Source: Neisseria macacae ATCC 33926
GTDB lineage: Bacteria > Pseudomonadota > Gammaproteobacteria > Burkholderiales > Neisseriaceae
Assembly: GCF_022749495.1 (NCBI RefSeq)
Contig: NZ_CP094241.1
Coordinates: 558,001 to 622,000 of the forward strand
Length of the DNA stretch: 64,000 nucleotides
Direction of reading: 5' to 3'
Shown: one piece after another, positions 20,141 through 28,752 of the stretch
Layout: the number at the start of each line of letters is the position of its first letter
Numbering within the stretch: position 1 is the first letter of the stretch
Program-made: the position numbers and the translations under genes
The notes under the pieces: generated by a model
Seen by the model: only the letters and a program-made list of their open reading frames with translations
What the model was told of the DNA's origin: nothing
The model's database searches: none

Positions 20141-20297
20141 TATAGTGGATTAACTTTAAACCAGTACGGCGTTGCCTCGCCTTAGCTCAAAGAGAACGAT
20201 TCTCTAAGGTGCTGAAGCACCAAGTGAATCGGTTCCGTACTATCTGTACTGTCTGCGGCTTCGTCGCCTTGTCCTGATTTAAATTTAAGCCACTATA
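20141..20297. repeat. Correia element, full length, 157 bp
   Basis: It has terminal TATAGTGGATTAA and the inverted end AAGCCACTATA (one change from ATCCACTATA). The internal sequence matches the copy at 2642-2798 almost base for base. It ends 15 bp after the dxs stop. Confidence 0.92.
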
Positions 20298-20311
20298 ATC
20301 GCAGCTTCAGT

Positions 20312-22225
20312 TCAAACCGCCGGCAGCCATCCGCGTATGCGTTTTTCCATTGCGTCGGCACTCAAGCCCAAATCGTCCAAAAGTTTTTTCGGATCGCCGT
20401 GTTCGGTCACGGTGTCGGCTACGCCCAAAAGTAAAACGGGTTTGCAGATGCCGTGTTTCGCCAACACTTCCAGCACTGCGCTGCCTGCGCCGCCTTGTTC
20501 GGCGTTTTCTTCGGCGGTAATGATGTAGTCGTGGCTTTGGGCGAGGCGGACGATGAGTTCCTCATCTATCGGTTTGACAAAGCGCATATCGGCGACGGTG
20601 GCGTTCAGTTTTTCGGCAACCGCCAATGCGGGGGCGACCATGCTGCCGAAGGCAATGAATGCGGTTTTCTCACCTTGGCGGCGGATGACGCCTTTGCCGA
20701 TGGCTACGGTTTCAAGGTCGTCTGAAACGGGAGCGCCTGTTCCCGTACCGCGCGGATAACGGACGGCGGCAGGGGCGTCTGCCTGATAGCAGGTCGAAAG
20801 CAGCAGGCGGCATTCGTTTTCATCGCTCGGTGCGGCAATAATCATGTTCGGCACGCAGCGCAAGAAGCTCAAATCGTACAAACCGGCATGGGTAGGACCG
20901 TCCGCGCCGACGATGCCCGCACGGTCGACGGCAAACAAAACGGGCAGGTTTTGCAGGGCGATGTCGTGCACCAGTTGGTCGTAGCCGCGTTGGAGGAAGG
21001 TGGAATAAATGGCGACGACGGGCTTCATGCCTTCGCAAGCCAAACCGCCGGCAAAGGTAACGGCGTGCTGCTCGGCGATGCCGACGTCGAAATAACGGTC
21101 GGGAAATTGTTGTTCGAATTCGACCAGTCCGCTGCCCTCGCGCATAGCGGGGGTAATCGCCGCCAATCGGGAATCTGCCGCCGCCTGGTCGCACAGCCAT
21201 TTGCCGAACACTTGCGTATAGGTCGGTTTGGCGGCAGGTTTGTTTTCTTTTTCAGACGACGTTGCGGTTTTGAGGTCGTCTGAAACGTCTTTGGGCAGGT
21301 TGGCGACGGCGTGGTATTTAACGGGGTCGTTTTCGGCGAGTTTGTAGCCGTTGCCCTTTTTGGTGATGACGTGCAGCAGTTGCGGGCCTTTGCGTCCGCG
21401 CAAATCTTTCAATACGTCAACCAGATGCTCGACGTTGTGGCCGTCCACGGGACCGGTGTAGCGGAAACCGAAGTTTTCAAACAAAGACAGCGATTGCTTG
21501 GCGTGTTCGGCTTCGCCCGCCAGCGTTTTGATTTTGTGTTCGACTTTTTGGGCAAGCTCCATCGCGCCGGGCAGCTTGTCCAAAACCTTGCTCGATTGCG
21601 CCTTGATTGTGCTCAACACGCCGCGCATATCGCGCACGACGTTGCTGGCGAGGTATTTCGGCAGCGCACCGACGTTGGGGGAAATCGACATTTCGTTGTC
21701 GTTGAGGATGACCAGCAGGTTCACGTCCATATCGCCTGCGCAGTTCAAGGCTTCAAACGCCTGCCCCGCCGTCATCGCGCCGTCGCCGATAATGGCGACG
21801 CTGCGGCGGTCGTTGCCCAAGAGCTTGTCTGCCGCCGCCATGCCCAACGCCGCGCCGATGGAGGTAGAGGAATGACCCACGCCGAAAGCGTCGTATTCGG
21901 ATTCGCTGCGCTTGGGGAAACCCGCTAAGCCGCCATAACGGCGCATGGTGTGCATCTGGTCTTTGCGACCGGTGAGGATTTTGTGCGGATAACTTTGATG
22001 GCCGACGTCCCAAACTAACTTGTCTTCAGGCGTGTGATAAACATAGTGCAGAGCCACGGTAAGCTCGACCGCGCCTAAATTGCTGGCGAAATGACCGCCG
22101 GTTTTGCCTATTGAATCCAGCAGAAACTCCCGCAGCTCGGCGGCGACTTGGGGCAACTGTTTTTTATCCAGACGGCGCAAATCTTGCGGGCTGCCGACGG
22201 TATCGAGTAGCGGAGTGTGGCTCAT
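20312..22225 (-). CDS. dxs: 1-deoxy-D-xylulose-5-phosphate synthase
   Basis: DXS condenses pyruvate and glyceraldehyde 3-phosphate with thiamine diphosphate, the first step of the MEP isoprenoid route. The 637-residue protein shows GGHFASNLG with His45, GHQSYPHK with His76, and the thiamine-diphosphate motif GDGAMTAGQAFEALN closing with NDNEMSIS. The transketolase pyrimidine-domain segment FDVGIAEQHAVTFAGG is also present. Length is normal. Three uptake cores lie in frame near 20716, 21250 and 21275; two are in the linker VSDDLKTATSSEKENK, a region that tolerates insertion. A Correia element abuts the 3' end. Confidence 0.97.
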   Translation of the reverse strand: MSHTPLLDTVGSPQDLRRLDKKQLPQVAAELREFLLDSIGKTGGHFASNLGAVELTVALHYVYHTPEDKLVWDVGHQSYPHKILTGRKDQMHTMRRYGGLAGFPKRSESEYDAFGVGHSSTSIGAALGMAAADKLLGNDRRSVAIIGDGAMTAGQAFEALNCAGDMDVNLLVILNDNEMSISPNVGALPKYLASNVVRDMRGVLSTIKAQSSKVLDKLPGAMELAQKVEHKIKTLAGEAEHAKQSLSLFENFGFRYTGPVDGHNVEHLVDVLKDLRGRKGPQLLHVITKKGNGYKLAENDPVKYHAVANLPKDVSDDLKTATSSEKENKPAAKPTYTQVFGKWLCDQAAADSRLAAITPAMREGSGLVEFEQQFPDRYFDVGIAEQHAVTFAGGLACEGMKPVVAIYSTFLQRGYDQLVHDIALQNLPVLFAVDRAGIVGADGPTHAGLYDLSFLRCVPNMIIAAPSDENECRLLLSTCYQADAPAAVRYPRGTGTGAPVSDDLETVAIGKGVIRRQGEKTAFIAFGSMVAPALAVAEKLNATVADMRFVKPIDEELIVRLAQSHDYIITAEENAEQGGAGSAVLEVLAKHGICKPVLLLGVADTVTEHGDPKKLLDDLGLSADAMEKRIRGWLPAV

Positions 22226-22436
22226 GGTGTGTCTTTGCAGGCTTATTTGTGTATAGCGGGCAATTATAGCAAGAGTTTAGAAAGACGTGGGTTTCCTGCC
22301 GGAGGTCGGGTATCGCCGTTAAGCGGTTGCTTGCCGATGGAAGCGGCGTTTGGGGATGCATGTAAAGGTCGTCTGAACATGAAATTACACGCCCCGTATG
22401 CTACAATCAACAGATAATTCCATCGGTACCAACATC

Positions 22437-23054
22437 ATGAAACCCCATAAAAAAGGCAATATTTTCATCATCTCCGCCGCTTCCGGTACGGGCAAGACTA
22501 CGCTGGTTTCCCGTCTTTTGAAAAACAACGGCGATTTGCGCGTCTCCGTATCGCACACCACCCGCCAGCCGCGCGAAGGCGAGCAGCATGGCGTGCATTA
22601 TCATTTTGTTCCCAAAGAAGAATTTGAATCCTTAATTGAACAAAAAGCCTTCCTCGAACACGCAAACGTTTTCGGTAATTATTACGGAACCAGCATCGCG
22701 GGGGTCAATTCCCTTAGCGAAGAGGGTTACGATGTGATTTTGGAAATCGACGTGCAAGGTGCGGCGCAAGTGCGCAAATCCCTGCCCGAAGCCAGCAGCA
22801 TCTTCATCCTGCCGCCTTCGTTCGAAGTCCTTGCCGAACGCCTTAACGGGCGCGGCACCGACAGCGAGGAAGTTATCCAAACCCGCCTCTCCAAAGCGCG
22901 TCACGAAATCGAACAATCCGTCCTATTTGACTATATCGTCGTCAACGATGATTTAGACAGGGCGGAAGCCGATTTGCTTCACATCATCAAAGCAGGTCGT
23001 CTGAAAAAATCTTCCCAGCAAGGATTTATCTCAAACCTGTTGGAAAATTCCTGA
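22437..23054 (+). CDS. gmk: Guanylate kinase
   Basis: This 205-residue kinase phosphorylates GMP to GDP. The P-loop SAASGTGKTT is at about 13-22, the GMP-binding SHTTRQPREGE follows at about 40, and the lid contains RLNGRGTDSEEVIQTR. The start MKPHKKGNIF fits the family; an upstream ATG at 22398 would add 13 residues. An uptake sequence is translated as AGRLKKSS near the C terminus. It is followed by rpoZ and spoT, the conserved gmk-rpoZ-spoT order. Confidence 0.96.
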   Translation: MKPHKKGNIFIISAASGTGKTTLVSRLLKNNGDLRVSVSHTTRQPREGEQHGVHYHFVPKEEFESLIEQKAFLEHANVFGNYYGTSIAGVNSLSEEGYDVILEIDVQGAAQVRKSLPEASSIFILPPSFEVLAERLNGRGTDSEEVIQTRLSKARHEIEQSVLFDYIVVNDDLDRAEADLLHIIKAGRLKKSSQQGFISNLLENS

Positions 23055-23113
23055 AAAACAGCGAAAATACGCATTTACATTCCATCACAAATTAATAGAA
23101 AGAAAGCAAACAA

Positions 23114-23320
23114 ATGGCCCGTATCACCACTGAAGACTGCACAGGCAAAATCCCCAATCATTTCGACCTGACCCTCGTCGCCGCCCGCCGCGCACGCCAG
23201 CTTGAAAACGGCAACGCCCCTATGGTTGACGACATCCGCAACAACAAACCGACCGTTACCGCCCTGCGCGAAATCGCCGCCGGTCAAATCGGTACCGAAC
23301 TGCTGACCCGCAACAAATAA
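23114..23320 (+). CDS. rpoZ: RNA polymerase omega subunit
   Basis: This 68-residue protein starts MARITTEDC and contains the omega signature FDLTLVAARRARQL and KPTVTALREIAAGQI. Omega stabilises the beta' subunit and forms a ppGpp site with it. It lies between gmk and spoT, as in most Proteobacteria. An AAAGAAAG ribosome-binding sequence precedes it. Confidence 0.97.
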   Translation: MARITTEDCTGKIPNHFDLTLVAARRARQLENGNAPMVDDIRNNKPTVTALREIAAGQIGTELLTRNK

Positions 23321-23430
23321 TACCGGCAGGCAAAATCTGCTCAACCGCCGCGCGGATTGTATCGGCGCGACACATCCGACCGATACAGTCTGACGGCTCA
23401 AAACAAAACACACACCGAAGGCCGTCTGAA

Positions 23431-25587
23431 ATGCCCGCCCCCCAGCCCACTGCCCCCTACGACGCGCTGACTGCCGAAGCCCGCGAACTCTTGTTCCGCA
23501 CCGCCTCCTATCTCAGCCCATCCGAACAGGCCGAGCTTGAAAAAGCCGTCGCCTACGCCTTTCACGCCCATGACGGACAAACCCGTAAAAGCGGCGAACC
23601 CTACATTACCCACCCCCTTGCCGTCGCCACGCAGCTTGCGTTGTGGCACATGGACATACAAGGCTTGTGCGCGGGCGTGATGCACGACGTACTCGAAGAC
23701 ACGGGCGTATCCAAAATCGAAATGGCGGCAGAGTTCGGCGAAACCATCTCCGAGATGGTGGACGGGCTTTTCAAACTCGAAAAACTCAAATTTGAAGATC
23801 ACGCCGAGCATCAGGCGGAAAGCTTCCGCAAGCTTATTCTCGCCATGACCAAAGACGTACGCGTGATCGTCGTCAAACTCGCCGACCGCCTGCACAATAT
23901 GCGCACGCTCGGCTCCATGCGCCCTGACAAACGCCGCCGCATTGCCAAAGAAACCCTCGAAATCTACGCCCAAATCGCCAACCGCCTAGGTTTGAACAAC
24001 GCCTACCAAGAGCTTCAGGATTTATCGTTTCAAAACCTCCACCCGAGCCGCTACGAAACTCTCAAAAAAGCGATGGACAACAGCCGCAAAAACCGCCGCG
24101 ACGTCGTCGGCAAAGTTTTGCGCGCCTTCAGTCAGCGTTTGGTCGGCGCGAACATCGAAGCCAAAATCAAAGGCAGGGAAAAAAACCTGTACAGCATCCA
24201 TCAAAAAATGTTGGCGAAAAAATTGCGCTTTGCCGAAGTCATGGACATTTACGGATTCCGCGTCATCGTCAACAGCATTCCCGCGTGTTACGCCGCACTG
24301 GGCGCGCTGCACAATCTCTATCAGCCCAAACCCGGCCGCTTCAAAGACTATATCGCCATCCCGAAAAGCAACGGCTACCAAAGCCTGCACACGACCTTAG
24401 TCGGTCCTTACGGCTTGCCCATTGAAGTCCAAATCCGCACGCGCGAAATGGATGCCGTAGCCGAAGGCGGCATCGCAGGACACTGGATATACAAATCCGG
24501 CGAAAATACCGTCGATCAAGCCGTCCTCCATACCAACCAATGGCTCAAAAACATCCTCGATTTGCAAGCCAGCAGCGCGAACGCCATCGAATTCCTCGAA
24601 CACGTCAAAGTCGACCTGTTCCCCAACGAAGTCTACATCCTGACACCTAAAGGCAAAATCCTCACCCTGCCTAAAGGATCGACGCCCATAGACTTCGCCT
24701 ACGCCGTTCACACCGACATCGGCCACAAAACCGTTGCTGCCCGCATCAACAACACCATGATGCCCCTGCGCACCAAACTCAAAACCGGCGATTCCGTTGA
24801 AATCATCACATCCGAACACGCCAAGCCCAATCCGGCATGGCTGAATTTCACCGTTTCCAGCCGTGCGCGCAGCGCCATCCGCCAATACGTCAAAAACCTC
24901 AACCGTCACGACGCCATCATCCTCGGCGAAAACCTCCTGCAAAAAGCCCTGTCCAGCCTGTTGCCCAAAGACGTATTGCTTTCAGACGACCTCAAAGAAA
25001 AATACCTTGCCGACCTCAACGACAAACAAACCTCGTTTGAAGAAGTCCTCTACAACGTCGGTATGGGGCATACCCTGCCCGTGTACGTCGCCATGCACAT
25101 CGCCGAACTGGCAGGGCAGCACTTCGGCAGCGAAGTCAAACTCAGCCCCATCAAAGTCAACGACCAAGAAACCGGCCGCATCAATTTTGCCGAATGTTGT
25201 CACCCCGTCCCGGGCGATTCCGTCCGCGCCCTTTTGGTCAAAGACAAAGGCATGATTATCCACCGCGATACCTGTCCGACCCTGCTCAAATCCGACCCCG
25301 AACAGCAGCTTGACGCGAACTGGGAAGGCATAGGCAGCCATACCTACCGCACCGGACTCAGCATCCAGTCCGAAGATGCCCACGGCCTGCTCGCCCTTAT
25401 GGCGCAAGCTATCTCCAACTCCGGCGCAGACATCGAATCCGTCGAAACCCCCAACAAAGCGCTGGCAGGTACGGAAGGCTTTGTCGAATTCAAGTTCATC
25501 ATCAAAGTGAAGGACTTGGCGCAAATCAACCAAATTATTCACAACCTGCACGCCATTCCCCAAGTGCGTAAAGTGGTCAGAAGCTAG
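23431..25587 (+). CDS. spoT: Bifunctional (p)ppGpp synthetase/hydrolase, SpoT type
   Basis: The 718-residue protein has four domains in order. An intact HD hydrolase (about 45-195) shows HAHDGQTRKSGEPYITHP and HDVLEDTG. The synthetase (about 240-360) shows FKDYIAIPKSNGYQSLHTTL and EVQIRT. A TGS domain lies at about 395-455 (VYILTPKGKILTLPKGSTPIDFAYAVH) and a C-terminal ACT at about 640-718. An intact hydrolase marks it as the SpoT, not RelA, type. An uptake core of the other dialect (GGCCGTCTGAA) touches the ATG from upstream, and an in-frame one encodes LSDDLKEK near residue 520. Confidence 0.95.
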   Translation: MPAPQPTAPYDALTAEARELLFRTASYLSPSEQAELEKAVAYAFHAHDGQTRKSGEPYITHPLAVATQLALWHMDIQGLCAGVMHDVLEDTGVSKIEMAAEFGETISEMVDGLFKLEKLKFEDHAEHQAESFRKLILAMTKDVRVIVVKLADRLHNMRTLGSMRPDKRRRIAKETLEIYAQIANRLGLNNAYQELQDLSFQNLHPSRYETLKKAMDNSRKNRRDVVGKVLRAFSQRLVGANIEAKIKGREKNLYSIHQKMLAKKLRFAEVMDIYGFRVIVNSIPACYAALGALHNLYQPKPGRFKDYIAIPKSNGYQSLHTTLVGPYGLPIEVQIRTREMDAVAEGGIAGHWIYKSGENTVDQAVLHTNQWLKNILDLQASSANAIEFLEHVKVDLFPNEVYILTPKGKILTLPKGSTPIDFAYAVHTDIGHKTVAARINNTMMPLRTKLKTGDSVEIITSEHAKPNPAWLNFTVSSRARSAIRQYVKNLNRHDAIILGENLLQKALSSLLPKDVLLSDDLKEKYLADLNDKQTSFEEVLYNVGMGHTLPVYVAMHIAELAGQHFGSEVKLSPIKVNDQETGRINFAECCHPVPGDSVRALLVKDKGMIIHRDTCPTLLKSDPEQQLDANWEGIGSHTYRTGLSIQSEDAHGLLALMAQAISNSGADIESVETPNKALAGTEGFVEFKFIIKVKDLAQINQIIHNLHAIPQVRKVVRS

Positions 25588-25686
25588 CGGAAGAAGGGCG
25601 GTAAAGCCGATGTCGTTTTGCCGCCTGATAGGGTTTAAGTTTTCTTAAAATCAAAAACAAAATCAGCAAGACGCGCGAAATACCAC

Positions 25687-25730
25687 AAAGTTCGTCTGAA
25701 AACCGATATTCAAGGTTTTCAGACGACCTT
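25687..25730. terminator. DUS inverted repeat after spoT
   Basis: AAAGTTCGTCTGAAAACC faces GGTTTTCAGACGACCTT. One arm has a GTTCGTCTGAA variant core, so the pairing has one mismatch. Confidence 0.75.
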
Positions 25731-25735
25731 CAAAC

Positions 25736-25764
25736 TTGACAGAAACGACGCAATCAAAGATAAT
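25736..25764 (+). promoter_or_regulatory. rpsU promoter
   Basis: TTGACA (25736-25741) and GATAAT (25759-25764) are spaced by 17 bp, near-consensus sigma70. It would give a leader of about 195 nt before rpsU. Confidence 0.78.
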
Positions 25765-25769
25765 CCCGC

Positions 25770-25965
25770 AATTCATTTGCAGCCGCATTGACGGCATATC
25801 CGGCTCAAAGCCGACTTGTTAGGAGGTGATGTTTACATCACGGCGCGTATCCCGCCGGTCGCAAGACACCCGAGATACAGACAACCACTTTATTTACAAA
25901 CCGCCCATTTTTACCTTTATCCCTTTCGGCGGTTTGAAACCAGAATTCAATTTAAAGGAAATAAA
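25770..25965 (+). promoter_or_regulatory. Structured 5' leader of rpsU (candidate)
   Basis: The leader contains AGGAGGTGAT at 25821-25830, which is fully complementary to the 16S 3' tail. A small hairpin follows (GTGATGT-TT-ACATCAC, 25826-25841). A perfect 9-bp inverted repeat, CAAACCGCC/GGCGGTTTG, lies at 25897-25936, and the normal AAAGGA site sits 10 bp before the rpsU start. The strong site has no start codon at a usable distance: the only ATG overlaps its end. That it controls rpsU is inference. Confidence 0.5.
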
Positions 25966-26178
25966 ATGCCTGCAATCCGCGTTAAAGAGAACGAACCTTT
26001 CGAAGTAGCCATGCGCCGTTTCAAACGTGCCGTAGAAAAAACCGGTCTGTTGACCGAGCTGCGCGCCCGTGAAGCTTACGAAAAACCGACTACCGAGCGC
26101 AAACGCAAAAAAGCCGCAGCCGTAAAACGCCTGCAAAAACGCCTGCGCAGCCAACAACTGCCTCCTAAAATGTACTAA
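25966..26178 (+). CDS. rpsU: 30S ribosomal protein bS21
   Basis: This 70-residue, very basic protein starts MPAIRVKENEPFEVAMRRFKR, the standard bS21 beginning. A longer frame from 25816 is the leader read in phase, not protein. bS21 sits near the 16S 3' end and aids initiation. AAAGGA precedes the start. It is followed by an intrinsic terminator, then yqeY. Confidence 0.97.
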   Translation: MPAIRVKENEPFEVAMRRFKRAVEKTGLLTELRAREAYEKPTTERKRKKAAAVKRLQKRLRSQQLPPKMY

Positions 26179-26210
26179 ACATCAATTGCAGGTCTGCCCT
26201 GTGATGCCGA

Positions 26211-26250
26211 AACACACCGCAAGGCTTGACCTGCGGTGTGTTTTGTTTTT
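26211..26250 (+). terminator. rpsU terminator
   Basis: AACACACCGCA and TGCGGTGTGTT form an 11-bp stem, followed by TTGTTTTT. Confidence 0.85.
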
Positions 26251-26285
26251 CAGACGACCTGCAAGGCAAGGGGTCGTCTGAAAAA
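26246..26285. terminator. DUS inverted repeat before yqeY
   Basis: TTTTTCAGACGACC and GGTCGTCTGAAAAA flank a 12-nt loop, directly after the rpsU terminator. Confidence 0.75.
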
Positions 26286-26346
26286 TAGAGAATCCCTAAG
26301 GCAGTATGTGCAATACCATCTTCCATCTTTTCCCGAAAGTCATCCC

Positions 26347-26793
26347 ATGAGCCTGAAAGCACAATTAACCGAAGACATGAAAACCGCGATGCGTGCCAAA
26401 GATCAAACTGCTTTAAGCACCATCCGCCTCATCAATGCCGCCATCAAACAATTTGAAGTGGACGAGCGCACCGAAGCCGATGACGGCAAAGTGATTGCCA
26501 TCATTACCAAAATGGTCAAACAGCGCAAAGACAGCGCCAACATCTACGCCGAAGCAGGTCGTCAGGACTTGGCGGACAAAGAAAATGCCGAAATCGAAAT
26601 CCTGCACCGCTACCTGCCGCAAATGATGTCTGCCGAAGAAATCCGCACTGCCGTGGAAACCGTGATCGCCATGACCGGGGCTTCCGGAATGGCTGACATG
26701 GGCAAAGCCATGGGCGTGTTGAAAACCCAGTTGGCGGGCAAAGCCGATATGGGCGAAGTCAACAAAATCCTTAAAGCTGCGCTGACTTCATAA
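26347..26793 (+). CDS. GatB/YqeY-domain protein
   Basis: This 148-residue protein matches YqeY over its length: MSLKAQLTEDMKTAMRAKDQ, then EIEILHRYLPQMMS, then GKAMGVLKTQLAGKADM. The helical fold is shared with the tail domain of the amidotransferase GatB, which contacts tRNA; the role of stand-alone YqeY is unknown. The start MSLKAQL is chosen over an upstream frame beginning in the uptake hairpin. It follows rpsU as in many betaproteobacteria. Confidence 0.92.
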   Translation: MSLKAQLTEDMKTAMRAKDQTALSTIRLINAAIKQFEVDERTEADDGKVIAIITKMVKQRKDSANIYAEAGRQDLADKENAEIEILHRYLPQMMSAEEIRTAVETVIAMTGASGMADMGKAMGVLKTQLAGKADMGEVNKILKAALTS

Positions 26794-26830
26794 TTGAATA
26801 CCGACCGCTTTAGGCGGATTCAAGAACAAC

Positions 26831-26878
26831 AAAAAGGTCGTCTGAAAATGGAATTTCCGTTTTCAGACGACCTTTTTT
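26831..26878. terminator. DUS inverted-repeat terminator
   Basis: AAAAAGGTCGTCTGAAAA and TTTTCAGACGACCTTTTT face each other between the convergent yqeY and the LplT-like gene. Confidence 0.88.
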
Positions 26879-26888
26879 AAGCTTAGGC

Positions 26889-28211
26889 TTACCGTTTGCC
26901 GATATTGTGAAATATCTTGCCCATATCGTTTAAGAAACGGGGTTCGCGCTGGATCAGGTAAACAATCAAGGGGATATTGCCGATGGCGACGATCAGGTAA
27001 AGCAGGGAAATGCTGTCGAACAGCATCAAGAGTACCGCGCTTAAAATGGCAGCCGATACCATGAACACGCCATTGATAATGTTGTTGGCGGCGACGGCGT
27101 GGGCGCGGAAGGATTCGCTGCTGGCGGTTTGCAGCCAAGTGTAGAGCGGGACGGAGAAGAAGCCGCCGAAGAAGCCGATCAGCGTCATGACGAGCATGAC
27201 GGGATACGCCATGCCTTGCGACAGGAACCAGGTGATGCCGTTGAGTTCGGTAAAGCGTTGCCCTTGGGTCAGCCATACCAAAATCAAGCCGAATACGGTC
27301 AAACCGGTCGTGCCGACGGTTACCAAGCCCAAGAGCAGGCGTTCGTGGCTGAGTTTGGCGCACAACACCGAGCCGGCGGCGATGCCGATGGAGAATAGGG
27401 CGAGCATGAGGTTGAAGACGTTGTCGTTGCCGCCCAAATGGATTTGCGTGAAAGTCGGCAGTTGGGTGGTGTACACCGAGCCGATAAACCAAAACCATGA
27501 AATGCCGATGATGGATGTGAAGACGGAATCATATTGCGCGGTTTCGCGCAGGAGCGCGTGCGTGCCTTTGACGATGTTCCATTCGATTTTGGTGTTGGGG
27601 GCTTTGGCGGGGACGTTAGGCATGAAGAAGCTGGTCAACGTGCCGCCGATGGCGACGAGCAAGACTAAGATGCCGACGACGGAGGGCGGCAAGCCTGCGA
27701 CGGACGTGCCTAAAATCTGACCGAACAAAATGGCGATGAACGTTCCCGATTCGATCAGGCTGTTGCCCATAATCAGCTCTTTGTCGTTGAGGTAATCGGG
27801 CAGGATGGCGTATTTCAGCGGGCCGAACAGCGTCGATTGCGCGCCCATGCAAAACAGACAGACCAAGAGTAGCGGGGCGGACTGGATATAGAAACCGAAC
27901 GCCGCCACCGCCATGATGATGATTTCCAATACTTTGATCCATCGCGCCAAGACGGCTTTGTCGAATTTGGTGCTCAGTTGTCCCGACAGCGCGGAAAACA
28001 GGAAATACGGCAGGATAAACAGCAGCGCGCCCAAGTTCAGCATTTGGCTGGCGGGCAGGAAGCTGTTTTTGCCCAAACCGTAGAAGCTGATCATCACAAA
28101 CAGCGCGGTTTTGAACATATTGTCGTTGAACGCGCCCAGAAACTGCGTGCCGAATAATGGGGCGAAACGGCGGCTGGTCGGGAAATTCAGATTGTCTTTT
28201 TTGAGGCTCAT
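26889..28211 (-). CDS. MFS transporter, LplT-like (lysophospholipid flippase type)
   Basis: This 440-residue, 12-helix MFS protein begins MSLKKDNLNFPTSRRFAPLFGTQFLGAFNDNMFKTAL, the pattern of LplT and of the N-terminal half of LplT-Aas fusions. LplT moves lysophospholipids across the inner membrane for reacylation by Aas. There is no acyltransferase domain and none next door. It overlaps ccoS by 4 bp (ATGA), so the minus-strand genes 28752-26889 form one unit. The substrate is inferred only from family. Confidence 0.8.
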   Translation of the reverse strand: MSLKKDNLNFPTSRRFAPLFGTQFLGAFNDNMFKTALFVMISFYGLGKNSFLPASQMLNLGALLFILPYFLFSALSGQLSTKFDKAVLARWIKVLEIIIMAVAAFGFYIQSAPLLLVCLFCMGAQSTLFGPLKYAILPDYLNDKELIMGNSLIESGTFIAILFGQILGTSVAGLPPSVVGILVLLVAIGGTLTSFFMPNVPAKAPNTKIEWNIVKGTHALLRETAQYDSVFTSIIGISWFWFIGSVYTTQLPTFTQIHLGGNDNVFNLMLALFSIGIAAGSVLCAKLSHERLLLGLVTVGTTGLTVFGLILVWLTQGQRFTELNGITWFLSQGMAYPVMLVMTLIGFFGGFFSVPLYTWLQTASSESFRAHAVAANNIINGVFMVSAAILSAVLLMLFDSISLLYLIVAIGNIPLIVYLIQREPRFLNDMGKIFHNIGKR

Positions 28212-28408
28212 TTTTCGGATTCTTGTTCTTCTTTTTCTATTTCGTTTTCAAGCAGCTTGTCGGTGGAATCGTCGTCCATCAGGATGCGGTGTGCCGGTCC
28301 TTCGAGATCGTCAAACTGTCCGTTTTTGCCCGACCACCAGAAAAAATAGCCGATGGCAAACGCCAAAATAATGCTGATGGGCACTAAGATAAACATACTT
28401 TCCATCAC
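28208..28408 (-). CDS. ccoS: cbb3-type cytochrome oxidase assembly protein CcoS
   Basis: This 66-residue protein has one N-terminal helix (ESMFILVPISIILAFAIGYFFWW) and the CcoS signature GKNGQFDDLEGPAHRILMDDD. CcoS is needed to mature the haem-copper centre of the cbb3 oxidase, the only terminal oxidase in most Neisseria. It overlaps both neighbours by a few bases; no other cco gene is in the window. The acidic tail (NEIEKEEQESEK) is longer than in many relatives. Confidence 0.92.
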   Translation of the reverse strand: MMESMFILVPISIILAFAIGYFFWWSGKNGQFDDLEGPAHRILMDDDSTDKLLENEIEKEEQESEK

Positions 28409-28752
28409 ATCGCTCCGGTCAAATCGGTTAAGACAAAAGTCTGTCCCGATACGGTCAGATATTCGTTGCGCAGCGAGCCGACGGGGGCGTCGTCAAAAAA
28501 CAGCTCGATACGGTCTTTCACGACGCGCCAATATTGCGGAATCTCGGTTTGCCCGAAAGGCGCCAAAACCTCCGCCGCCACGCCTTCTTCACTTTGCAGC
28601 TTGACGGCGAAACGCCCGCTCTGCGGCTGAGTTTCGGATTCATCATCCGGCAGCATGATGAAAAAGCCCACATGGGCGCCTTGTTGCGTATGGATACTGA
28701 AATAGTGCATATCAAAGAATCTTAAAAGGCTGCCGCTGTTTTCAGACGACAT
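28405..28752 (-). CDS. Hypothetical protein upstream of ccoS
   Basis: I do not recognise a family for this 115-residue soluble protein. It overlaps ccoS by 4 bp, so it is translated from the same message and may serve the same process. The start at 28752 lies inside an uptake sequence (ATGTCGTCTGAA encodes MSSE), a use of the element known from other Neisseria. An alternative Met at residue 15 (28710) starts MHYFSIH, but neither start has a good Shine-Dalgarno. There is no signal peptide or membrane segment. Confidence 0.7.
   Translation of the reverse strand: MSSENSGSLLRFFDMHYFSIHTQQGAHVGFFIMLPDDESETQPQSGRFAVKLQSEEGVAAEVLAPFGQTEIPQYWRVVKDRIELFFDDAPVGSLRNEYLTVSGQTFVLTDLTGAM

Noticed and set aside
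25826..26008. A 60-codon frame starting at the AGGAGGTGATG site
   Set aside because: The ATG is too close to the Shine-Dalgarno (2 nt), and the frame runs out of phase into rpsU; a leader peptide is possible but not supported.
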